Origin: Hemileia vastatrix
Lineage: Eukaryota; Basidiomycota; Pucciniomycetes; Pucciniales; Zaghouaniaceae
DNA: 64,000 nt
Reading direction: 5' to 3'
Assembly (NCBI GenBank): GCA_030280995.1
Contig: JASXTE010000001.1
Coordinates: forward strand, 23,073,106 to 23,137,105
Both the position numbers and the translations under genes were made by a program. How positions within the stretch are numbered: the stretch's first letter is position 1; the number at the start of each line of letters is the position of its first letter. Of this stretch, positions 35,208 to 45,421 are shown piece after piece. Under the pieces are notes generated by a model. It did not search any database and was not told the DNA's origin. It saw nothing but the letters and a program-made list of their open reading frames with translations.

Positions 35208-35297
35208 TACAGCTAAGTCGGAAAAGCTTGCGGAATTATAGACGAAAAATTGAATTTGCTCTCGCCAAAAAATGATCTGCCTATTCAAAAATTGTAA
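35208..35297 (+). repeat. Half copy of the TACAGCCAAGTCA foldback family
   Basis: TACAGCTAAGTCGGAAAAGC...TTGCTCTCGCCAAAAAATGA then CTGCCTATTCAAAA matches one arm of the hairpins at 35408 and 36431. The opposite arm is absent. Confidence 0.6.
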
Positions 35298-35407
35298 GAA
35301 TAAAAGGTTAAAATGAATCATGAGGGAAACTCAGATATGAGTTAACCTGAAACAATAATAAAGTCATTAAAATAGACAAAGACAAGATTCATCTAATTTT
35401 TTAAAAA

Positions 35408-35608
35408 TACAGCCAAGTCACAAGAGCTTTCGAGATTTCGAATAATGAAATCAAAGTTTTACTCACAAAAAAATGATTTGCCTATTCAAATCAAAAGAAG
35501 GTACCCTTGACCTACCCCCGACCCTTTTGAATAGACAAATCATTTTTTGGTGAGAGCAACTTTGATTTTTTGCTCGAAAATTACGCAAGCTTTTGGGACT
35601 TGACTTTA
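35408..35608. mobile_element. Foldback MITE, copy 1
   Basis: The left arm (TACAGCCAAGTCACAAGAGC ... CAAAAAAATGATTTGCCTAT) is inverted in the right arm (ATAGACAAATCATTTTTTGG ... AGCTTTTGGGACTTGACTTTA). The arms are about 85-90 bp and meet at a small C-rich centre (CCTACCCCCGACCC). The ends fall on TA, suggesting a TA target, but flanks are not decisive. No coding sequence. Confidence 0.7.
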
Positions 35609-36196
35609 AAATCAAATTTAAAATAAAAAAGGATACACAATTTGATCAATGAAATTGCCGATGTAAGTAGTGAGATAAAGTGAGTAGATTGTGGCTTTTG
35701 ATCACAAGCAACATCACCTCCACCCATTCTAATTCTTATTTGATTTTTCGTCTTTTATTCAGCTGTTTATAATCCTCCAAACAAAAGCCGGACCATGAAA
35801 CTAAGAGAATCAGTGAAATTATTGGTGTTGTCTTCTATAAAGCTTCCAACTCCAAGAATCTTATTTGTAGCATAAAATTTCGTTTTTAGAGTAAGGAAAG
35901 AATTTTCAAGTGAAGTATTCAAGCTTCATATGTAAGGCGAATTCACATTTGACTTGAACCCATTAAAACTCACATTCTAATCATTGATTATGTAGAGCCT
36001 CTTTCCCCCTTGAATTTGAAGTTTATTTTCTTCTACATCCTCAGTTTTTATGAATAACAACCCGGAAAAACTTTTTATTCAACTTTTAACTAAATTTCAT
36101 GCCTTTAAAAATAGATTTTGTGTTAGTTGGATACCTTTTTAATACTAAAGGAAGAACTTCAAACACTCTATCTTACTATAAACTCCTCTTTCATCA

Positions 36197-36395
36197 GGGG
36201 GTGTCAATCATTGCAAATCAGCCATTAGAAAATCTCATTTTTTTCAATCAAAAAAATAGCTTGTAAACTTTCAATTATATTGATTCTTACTGTTGAGTGT
36301 CTTTCTTTTGATGACCTAATGTAGATTTGATTCCTATTTTTTGTGACTATAAATGAATTTTATGTGTTTCCACATGTTCCATGTTTGACACCCCC
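36197..36395. mobile_element. Short TIR element, GGGGGTGTCAA family
   Basis: 199 bp. The left end GGGGGTGTCAATC and the right end TTTGACACCCCC are inverted repeats of 11-12 bp. It shares its termini with the elements at 22277, 54273 and 13410 but not their interiors. Flanks are CATCA and TATTA, with no clear duplication. Confidence 0.6.
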
Positions 36396-36430
36396 TATTA
36401 TGACTAAAACAAAAAGAATTGTTAGACTTT

Positions 36431-36645
36431 TACAGCCAAGTCATAAAAGTTTGCGGAATTTTGAGGAAAAAATCATAGTATCTCTCGCCGAGAAATTATT
36501 TGTCTATTCAAAAGGCTGGGGGTAAGTCAAGGGTACTACCCCCTTTTGAATAGGCGAATCCTTTTTTTTTTTTTTTTTGTGAGTAAAACTTTGATTTTTT
36601 TTTTTTTGGTCCAAGATTCTGCAAGCTTTTTGTGACTTAGCTGTA
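36431..36645. mobile_element. Foldback MITE, copy 2
   Basis: It begins TACAGCCAAGTCATAAAAG and ends CTTTTTGTGACTTAGCTGTA. The arms carry CTCTCGCCGAGAAATTATTT and TTTGTGAGTAAAACTTTGAT, as in the copy at 35408, and meet around GGGGGTAAGTCAAGGGTACT. Long T runs (about 18 and 12) mark the right arm. Confidence 0.7.
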
Positions 36646-37200
36646 CAAAAAATTTTGAATAAATCGGCTAAGTCTAAAAATTAGAAGAATTTAAGGTTTA
36701 ATGAAAACATCTTCAGTAACCATAAACAATTATGGGGCAGGGGAGGAAGTTTGTGGCCTATTCAAGTAGTTCTATTTTGCTTATTTTTTTTCATATTTGA
36801 ATCCTCATTTGATAGACATCCCGCTTCCTCTTTTCACCTGAATCTTTTTTTTTAAGCTCGACATCACATTCTTTTACGCAAGCAATATATTTCATCAATT
36901 TAAAAAATAAAAATAAAATAGAAAGAAAATGCCTGTTTTAATATAATTTCACCATACGCTTCAATAATAAAATTTATTCTCGACTTTTATAATCAATACC
37001 AGCCCAAAAATTTGGGTAGTCTGAAAATAGATAAAAAGAATTAATGGAGATATATTCCTTTATTTCTAGTGATCAATAATCTGTATTGACTGGATATTAA
37101 CTTTCAATTATTTAACTTTTTTGGGGGTCATAATTCAAAAAAAGATCCATGGATAAAAAATTTCTATCCTAATCGCCAGATATAAAATTTTACAAGATAA
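36646..37200. other. Intergenic stretch downstream of GH5 gene B
   Basis: AT-rich, no gene or element recognised; the 3' UTR of gene B must lie here. Confidence 0.4.
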
Positions 37201-40061
37201 TCATTCCAAAGTAGAGGGAATAAACACTGGTTTTGAGAAATCTCCTGGTATTCCGTCCACGCTTACACCTCTTACTGTAAACCAAGCCCCACCTTCTTTT
37301 TCTATTGGGAAAAAGGAGCGCCTATTAAGTGTAGAAGATTTATCTGTGTTGGAAATTTTGTTTGTGTGTTTTAGATGTTTAATGAATTTTCCTAGATGGA
37401 AAACATTGTTTTCAGAATCATGATCAACTTGAGATGTCTCTTCACTTGAGCAATCTCGCCATTTTGTGTCGACCCAATTTGAACGGGACGCTTGAGGTGG
37501 AACAACTTGGCGTTCAGGAATAATAATTGGACAATTTGCATTTTTTATGTCCAAGGGGTAGAATGCCTCTCCACTTTCTACATTGTCATATACAAGTGAA
37601 GCAACCTATAAATTTTTTTATTTTTATCTGAGTAACTCTTTTTATCCGGCATATAAGCATGCACCACTCACTTGAACAAAAGTATTGGTATGATCTTCGA
37701 TAGCCTATACAAAAAAAGGGGTTAAGAATAACATCATATTCTAAATTTAAGAATAATTAAACATACCACCCATATTTCATAATGCTCTGCCCAGGCAGCT
37801 CCCTTAAAAGAAAGTCCAGACATACTCCCATTGGTAGCAAAAAACGGATATGGTGCCGTGGGGACGGGGTAAAGGGGTACTGGCTTATTAAGAATATTAA
37901 AACTGTACAAATATTGTATCATAAGAAAAAAATCTCTGGAATTTAAGTCATTATTACATATAAATGTTACCTAGCCCGATAGGTTTGACGGACAACACCG
38001 TACTCTCTTTGATCAAACGTTTGTGAAGTCTGATTTTGCCATCCTGGAACATGATAGCTTCAAATAGGTAGACATAAGATAATTTGGGGATATCCGGTAA
38101 AAATTAATGAAGAATTCTTAATAACACACCTGAAAATACCATTTCCCTCGCTGTGTGTGACAAATCCAGAATGCTCCGAATGTGGTCTCAAAGACCAAAG
38201 TAACGCTCCGGCACAAGTTATTACTTGATAAGCCCTTTGAAAAGTTTCTAGGTCGGAATCTGGGTGCTTTAATTAGCTGTGAATAAAATAAATGATGTTA
38301 TATGTATTCTTACAAAAACCATATTCTCCAATAATCAAAGTTTTCCCAAATTGCTTGACTCGTGAATTCAAACTAGTTGGATAAAAAAATTAAAAAAAAA
38401 TATGTCAAATAAAAAGATCTCTAAAACACCTACGTATCAAAGCTCGATAGATCACCACTACCATAGAGATGATAGTCAAAAACATCGACATATTCCGATT
38501 TTAAACTTTCCTCCGGCCAGGCAGTAAGAGGACCAGGATTTCTAGAACTGATCGGACAAAATTAAGCGAAATTCTTGCTCTTGAAATTTACAAAAAAATT
38601 ATAACTCACTAGCTTCCGTCAATCACCAGTGTTTTGGGTGCTAAGGATTTGATGTATTTTGCAATATCAATTGTCCACTAGTGCAAAAATAAAATAAAAT
38701 CTCAGGTAATGATTTTTTTAGACGATTAAGTTCTGGTTTACCTCAGCAGGAGCAGGATTGACGCCTGGTCAGTGAGTAATTTAAGTTTCATCAAACATAA
38801 TATATATATATATATGTATACATATATAACAAAGGCATACGTGAAAAAGTGGGAACCGTGGCGTTAGGTTGACGAATACCGTGATTCATTTCATTTCCAG
38901 TTTGAATTCCAAGAAATGTATCATCAAGTCCGTATATTTTACCATTGATAGTGTTTTTTCTGGTTAGTAAAAACTTGATGATTTTTTTATAATCTTCACG
39001 GATTCCTTTATCCACAAACCAATCAACCCGAGTTTGTGCTTCAACATAATCCGTGATGTTGAACCGATGTCGGATTAACTTTTCAAAAAAAAAAATCAGC
39101 TTTTAATTTACAAATAAATAAATCAAATCGTGCTCTTACATCATTGAAATTACCAACAAAATCTGTGTCTGATGAGCCATAATCCTAAAATAGTGTTTAT
39201 CTGAGTAATCTCACACAGCAGTATATTGTATGGTATATATATAAAAACTCACTTGATTAATAATGGGAAATATAATTTTAACTCCATATTTGGAAGCTGT
39301 ATCAAGACTAGAAGAAGCCTTAGAAATGGTTCCTATTTAAAGAAGAAACCCTGTTTGAATAGTAGAGCATGTCACTCACACTCGATCAAATTGTTGCCAT
39401 TTTGATTCTGTATATATCCAATCTAAGATCAAAGAAATTAAGATGATATAAGTTTTAAATACTTAGCTTCCTCAATAAATCAAAATTTGAAAATGTTACC
39501 CGCCCTGCGTTTGATTATTCCATCCTGCAATATGGGAATCTTTTGGTTGTGTAGAAAGTCCAAACTGCGAGTTGGAGACTTGAAGAGTGTAAATCCGAGT
39601 GACTGGTGTTCCAAATCCAGCAATGGATGACATTATATCTGCAGTTTCAAATGCAGTTCCTATTCAAAATTTAAAAAAATATATTAACAAAACAATTATT
39701 TCATTGATTTTTTTATTAAAAAAATATTGGGCTTACCTTGCAGAGTATAAGGTGCACTAAAATGTAAATCATAAAAATAAAAATCGGTGACATTTTTTTG
39801 AACAGTTTATATCTTAATTTCTTACTTAAACCCTCTGAAATCAAATAATCTATCTTCAAGGTAAAAATGCCCATCCTTTGTGGTAACAAAACCCGGTAAC
39901 GGTTGCGGGAGTTTTGAAAGAGTAGAATTTTCAGGGGGGAAAGGGGTCTCGACGCTGAATTCTGGAGGGGCTGGTGACTGCATTTGATAAGTCTTACAAA
40001 AAATCAAAGGAAAAAACGATTGAAGGCCAAATAAAATAATATGTGAGAGATTTAGGTTCAT
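37201..40061 (-). CDS. Secreted glycoside hydrolase family 5 protein, gene B
   Basis: Tandem paralogue of gene A with the same 16-exon plan. Exons (complement): 39826-40061, 39737-39756, 39504-39659, 39382-39422, 39253-39318, 39140-39184, 38841-39078, 38742-38764, 38610-38677, 38434-38547, 38314-38372, 38130-38259, 37971-38057, 37767-37902, 37672-37704, 37201-37605; 618 aa. Signal peptide residues 1 to about 22 (MNLNLSHIILFGLQSFFPLI). Barrel entry GFVTTKDGHFYLEDRLFDFR. Catalytic E251 (TGNEMN) and E352 (IIGEYGF). The last exon is 405 nt in both genes. Two oddities: intron 3 must use a GC donor (CAGG|GCGGGT) to keep frame, and the acceptor matching gene A at exon 5 would shift frame, so a phase-0 pair (CGA|GTGTGA to CTAAG|GCT) is modelled, 4 residues shorter than gene A. 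If neither is used the gene is broken. Confidence 0.75.
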
Positions 40062-42362
40062 ATCAAAAGATAGTTAGCAATAAGATGTAGTAAAAATTAA
40101 CCTTTTGGATTTTATAATAAAGTGGTAAGACTATAAAACTCTTTGATGAAGAAAATAGATGAAAGATAAAACCAATACTAGGCAAAGTGTTCCTGAATAC
40201 GCAGTGTTGATTAATTATTACCTTGAAACACCAGCCACGATAAAACTTTATAATTTCGATATTTCATCGAGTAAACCAGGATACCGAAGATACATGTTGA
40301 CAGATGAAACTACTACATATAAAGTAGGATTGCATGTTACCTTTTTCATCGACTTTGACAGCCTTTTTTTTTAATTTTTAATTTTTTTTTTTTGGACATT
40401 TTTCATTATGAGACAGAGCATAAAATTAGCTAGCACCTGCCGGAAGATACCTGTCCCTTACTCAATTCTGATATTTCAATCAGAGAGAGAATATTACTAG
40501 CAAGTGCCATTTTTTTTTTCTTGTAGGGAAACAGGGGGGGTGGTGGGGGGGGGGGGGTATGATTAGTACTTCAAGTAAAACTTTTGGAGAAAATTTGACG
40601 TAGCTATTACAAGTTCCTGTATTTGTGAAGGCAATAAATTTTCTCAGTATATGTAATGTGTTAGGTTGCGGCCAGACGAGTGGCAGTCACCAGACTAGTT
40701 ACAAAGACTCTATCACCAAGTTCAAATACAATATTGAGAAATGTAACATTTCTTCTCTTGGTGTTTTTAGAAATTATGGGCGAGGAAATTAAGAATCGTT
40801 TTAGATTTACTTATGTTTGAGACTTCTCTGAAAAAAGATTGAGTTCATTTATAAAGGTTTAATATATTGATTGCAACTCAATTATTGTCAGGAGGTAGGG
40901 CACCGTTTTTTCTAAAACCATTGCTCATTTGGAAGCCTTACAATTTCTTCGAGAAACTACTTGAAATCACATAATAACATATTCAAGTCAGCAAGTCTCT
41001 CAACCCAGTTTTCGGTATATCTTCTCTTAAACCCTTATTTTTGACTTTCACTTACAAAAAGAAAAAAAAAATATTACTATACCCAGAATTTTTCACTCAA
41101 ATTTTTTTTACAAATTTAACTCATTTTCATTTGCCTCTAGCAACAACAATCACGCTAATGCAAACAAGTCATCATTTTTTTCGAGGGGGATGCTTCCTAC
41201 CTTCTCAAGTATTATCTATTAATTTTCCTACTTATAAATATATATATATATATATATACTATTTATCTTGCATTTTTTTAATCCCACGAAAAACAGGTGT
41301 TTTTTCAATTTTTCAATTTTTTTTTGGAAGATTGGGAGTGAATTTTGACTATAGGGACCTCCATAGTTAGAGATTAAAAGATCATAGTATTGAAACAAAA
41401 TATTTTATAGTTTCTGGTATTAAATAAAGAAGAATGAATTTTAGAAAGATATTTTTTGATATGTGTACTATTTCATTCCACTGTTCGTTCCCATCTGAAA
41501 GGTAGACAGCCAGAAAAAAAAACTTGCCTTTAAAGTCATTTCTCCAAGTATCTGGTAATGTATGCACACATTATATGAACCCAGAAAAAAATATATATAT
41601 AGGTATGGCAATTCTAAAAATACTTGCCGATTTTGTGCTCTAAAAAAAATAAATAAAAAAAAGACAACCAAAAAATGGCTTGTGTTCATGTCAAATATGA
41701 ATTACATACCCGCCATATCACGCCCAATTTTGGTTCGTTTTCTCGTGCAATAAACCCACTAGTATTTTCAGAATAGCTGTATATTTCTAAATCCACTTGC
41801 AGTCAGATACTACAACTAATTATTTAAAAGGTTGCGGTTTTTTTATGCGACAAGTTTTTCTTCCTTGAGCAAAAAAAAAAAAATGGCTGGTATGCAAATC
41901 AAAAGACTTGCATACCAAACCAATGTATTATTTTATTTCGTACATTTTTGTTTCTTTTCTTTTTTTGCCGTGAAATATGAACGCAACCTATGATGGCTTA
42001 GTGGTATGCCTTCCAGGCTATCATTGGATGATCATCTTATGCTGTGAGGCCTTTCTAGTAGCAAACCTCATGTTTTCATTTTTTTAAGAAAAAAAACATT
42101 ACTTTTCCTTCATATGTAAAATTTACAGCTCTTGTTTGACCAGTAGACTATTTTGCAACATAATCTGATTTGATTATTGAATCAGAAACTGCAAATCCAA
42201 GGACATATCACTATGTATGTACAGCACCTAGTGATTTAATTTTTGCATGCCGCATACTTTTAGCAAGAATGGAGTAATGCAAGGTGACTGATAGAGTTCA
42301 GGACATCAACACTCAAAATACAATGAAAAACAAGTTCATTTATTAAGAACCACATTTAGTCT
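40062..42362. other. Intergenic stretch between GH5 gene B and the HIT gene
   Basis: A decayed family-2-like MITE may lie at about 40424-40530 (CTAGCACCTGCCGGAAG ... TACTAGCAAGTGCC, then a T run). A G-rich run follows at 40536-40558, and a (TA)n tract at about 41238-41260. A 71-codon plus-strand frame at 40159-40374, divergent to gene B, is unrecognised. Near 41990 GATGGCTTAGTGGTATGCC resembles a Pol III A-box without a matching B-box. No further gene is seen. Confidence 0.35.
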
Positions 42363-43660
42363 TTATTCTCCATCAATCAAAACCTCTAAACTTGGATCAT
42401 TATTCATTTGTAGATTCGAATAGGATTCAAACTGGTTTAAATTTTTTTTCCGGCTATCGACCAGAATTTGATCTATCACTTTCGCAAATTTGAACAGGGC
42501 AGATTTCTCTTCAGTGGTCCAGGACTCCCGATGCGTGTTAGTATCTTGATGGTTCGCATTACCTCGTTTATCCCATCGGCGTGGTTTCTCCCACCGCTTT
42601 CTCTTTTGCCCCTTAGTGAACTTGCGACCCTTTTCTTCATCTCTAAGTTCATTTTCTACTCCTGATGCTGACAGTGGTGGTTGAATTAAATTTAAAAGCA
42701 CACGGACGTCCAGGGAACGGCGTTCCTGGGGAGTAGTTTCAGATAATTTTATCAATACTCGACGCAAAGTAGTTGCTGTATTGGAAAGCGGTGTGGGATG
42801 TGACGAGTTTGTAGTGTCGGAGCATAGGAGCGCTCTCAGTTTAGACGATGTAGCTAAGTTTGATCAAAATCCCATTGGTGTGATTTGATGCAACCAAGTT
42901 TTATTTTAAACAAATGATGAGAGACAGCAAAAGAAAATCAAAAGTGAGAAAAGGCGGACATGAAAACATCGAAACTAACCCAAATCTTCCCACTCAAATC
43001 TTCGAAGAGGCTTGACATCATGGCGACAGAGTGGATCGTTGTAGAGATCGTTTATATCATCGCCATCTTGTGTGCAAGAAGTTATAGCTGTCAGTGGCCA
43101 TCGTATAGCGCGGAGAGACTTAGGCTTAGTAGGTGTGGGTGGTAGATTATCCGCAGGAGATGAAGAACGAGTGGAGGAAGATGGTGTCGAGAGATTGTCT
43201 AGTGGGGGAGGGGGAGAAGGAGGGGGAGGTTGGGCAGACGAGCGTGTTCCAGGACAGGACGAATTTTCTGAGTCGAGAAATTATGTCGAAGAAAAAGACA
43301 AGAAAGTCAGCTTCTTCTTTGAATACAAACTGAAGCAGCCCAGCCAATTCTAATTAGTAGATAGAGCTGCTAAAGTGCCTGAAATAATGGATTTAAGGGA
43401 TAAAGCCAATCAAAGTGGATGTCAAACACACCTTTGTGAGTCTTAAAACATGCAACCGAGCAACTTTAAGACCCATATGAGATAAATTAAAGAAAAAGGA
43501 TCAGGGACGCAAGTTGGTTGTAAGTCACCGAATGAAAAAATCATGCTCACTAGCAAACGAAATCGACAGGACAGGTGTAGGATGCTGCAGGGGAAGAGCA
43601 AATGGAACATTTTTTGACGTTTTTCCGTGGAGGGGCGCTACTTTTCTCATTAGGAGCCAT
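42363..43660 (-). CDS. HIT-type zinc-finger protein (ZNHIT3/Hit1-like)
   Basis: Four exons (complement): 43551-43660, 43432-43463, 42980-43267, 42363-42853; introns 87, 164 and 126 nt, all GT-AG with consistent phases, giving 306 aa. Residues 18-52 form the zinc finger: C18-x2-C21, C30-P, Y37-C38-S, C42, H46 and C52. The usual second cysteine of the CPxC pair is D33, with a cysteine at C36 instead. After a Pro/Ser-rich linker comes a conserved basidiomycete block (WPLTAITS ... NDPLCRHDVKPLRRFEWEDL). The C-terminal half is basic (KGQKRKRWEKPRRWDKRG). HIT proteins of this kind help assemble box C/D snoRNPs in the nucleus; that role is inferred from family. Copia 2 starts 142 bp upstream of the ATG. 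Confidence 0.75.
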
Positions 43661-43684
43661 GATCACTAGACGGTCAAAGCGTTT

Positions 43685-43712
43685 AATGTATTTATATTGC
43701 TTTGATTGGTGG
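43685..43712 (-). promoter_or_regulatory. Candidate core promoter of the HIT gene
   Basis: On the minus strand CCAAT (43705-43709) lies upstream of TATAAATA (43689-43696), 29 bp before the start codon. Only 142 bp separate the ATG from the Copia 2 LTR, so this is nearly all the original upstream sequence left in place. The TATA-to-ATG spacing is short and implies a very short 5' leader if it is used. Confidence 0.4.
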
Positions 43713-43802
43713 ATTGATTTTGATTTCTGCCAACTTAACGGCCAGTCAAAAAATGGGAAGGAAGTACATCATAAGCCAAATGTCCTACTCGAACACAATC
43801 GT

Positions 43803-43945
43803 TGTTGTGAGAGATAGGTTACACTCAACTACGCCGCAGCAACCCTATATACTTGTATATATATCTGACACTAATCATTTAGTTAAAGTACTGGTAAGAG
43901 AGATAAATAAATATAAATCATATATTCAAACCCTTTGCCTCAATA
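43803..43945 (+). repeat. 5' LTR of Copia 2
   Basis: 143 bp, TGTTGTGAGAGATAGG to TTGCCTCAATA. I count about 8 differences from the 3' LTR; several are CpG here (ACGCCGC) and TpG or CpA in the 3' copy. Confidence 0.88.
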
Positions 43946-44323
43946 GATTATGGGCTCCTATTAGCGCTTCTTTTCTTTAGGATATAATTCAAAAAGATAT
44001 CTCTCTCTTATCGGCTTTTTTCTTGTTTGTTTCTTTTTTTTCTTTTCCCTAAAATAAAAGTTAGTTTTTTTTTCTTTCTTGCCTTCTCTTCTTCTCTCAT
44101 TTTTTCTCTCTCTCTTCTTTTTTGTCTCTTTCAACGATTAGGTCAAGATCTTGGCCAGATCCTGAATTTTAAGTGCGGACGCGCATTTAATCCAAAAGTT
44201 TCTTTTCTCTCCTAGTTCTCTTTTTTCTCTCTTTCCTTTTTTATTTTTTCTTCTCTCTTCTATCCTCTTTCAATTTAAAATCATATAATAATAATAAAAG
44301 AACAAACAACAGCAAATCAAATC

Positions 44324-45420
44324 ATGGCTTCCAACAAAACCCCAACTCCAGCACCACAGGACCTTCCACCGCATCAATCAACCACCAATACTCAAGCCTC
44401 AACATCAGCAACCAACAGACCAATAGCCGGACAATCGTCAACAATTTGACCCCTCCCAACATTGACGTTCACTGCAGCATCTACAACTCCCCTTCCTCCA
44501 TTGCAGCAAAACTTGGGTTTCTGGAATCACAATGAATGATGACACATTGCTCAATCAATTGCTAATGCCAAACAAGAACTCAAGTTGTGGACTAATATAT
44601 TAAAAACCAATGGATCCAATTTTGATGCATGGTTCAGCAATGTCAAGATAATGCTGGACAAATACATTGACAACAGCCTATACCTCCTATGCGCTTCCTC
44701 AGAAACCAATTCATCAAAAGAAAAGATTTCTCAGAAAATAGTTCTCAATTCTATAGCACCTGAAATCTGATCACTGGTTATAGATGCCAAACCAGTATCT
44801 GTCCTCTACCAAGAACTCAATTCATGTTTCAATGTCCCAAGCAAAGCATCTCAATTACATGCCTGGGACCAACTTGCTGGACTTAGCCTCAGAGATTTTG
44901 CTGACCCTAATCTCTTAATAACAAAATTTAAAGAATGTGTTAACAAATTCAAGAATCACAGTCCATGTATCAATGAGGATACAGTCTTGAGTGTTCTCCT
45001 CCAACAGGCCATCAAGAGCAATCCTTTATTTTATGAAAAGGTTCTTGAGGACCAGGAACTCAGCATCAAATGTTCTGGAGAATATCCTTCATACATAGAA
45101 CTTCAATGAGTAATGGCAAACGTATGGGACTGTCTCAGGGTTGGAAAAGCTTTGACTTCACAGTCACCTGCTGACTCACCCAATAATCTTACTGCCCAAA
45201 TGGCTGAAGTCAACTTGAAAACAGAAACAAGTATTCCCAATCAACCACCTTTGGCCATGGTGTCCAGACAACCCTTGTGCTGGAATTGTGATTCTCCCAA
45301 TCATCTACAAGCAAATTGTCATTGACCTCCTGCCTTTGGTAATAACAGAAGATCTGCCATTCCCAGCTCAGCCCCCTCTCAAACATACAGGGCCTTTTAC
45401 CTGGTCCTTGCACCTGTACA
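44324..45420 (+). pseudogene. Copia 2 gag
   Basis: Starts at ATG 44324 (MASNKTPTPAPQDLPPHQST). After stops near 44447 and 44536 the gag core reads NGSNFDAWFSNVKIMLDKYI and later LHAWDQLAGLSLRDFADPNL. A complete CCHC zinc knuckle, CWNCDSPNHLQANCH, is at 45279-45323, directly followed by a stop. The reading frame is otherwise well kept between the stops, so the decay is mostly point mutation. The product would package element RNA into particles. Confidence 0.82.
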
Positions 45421-45421
45421 C

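Noticed and set aside
35408..36645. Possible CRISPR-like or regulatory direct repeats
   Set aside because: The repeats are inverted arms of foldback elements in a eukaryotic genome; no regular spacer pattern.
39332..39500. GH5 gene B as a definite pseudogene
   Set aside because: A GC donor plus a phase-0 alternative splice pair gives a full-length frame with both catalytic residues, so loss of function is not shown.
43072..43353. 93-codon Gly/Glu-rich plus-strand open frame
   Set aside because: It is antisense to exon 3 and an intron of the HIT gene, whose minus-strand splice phases and family motifs fit.
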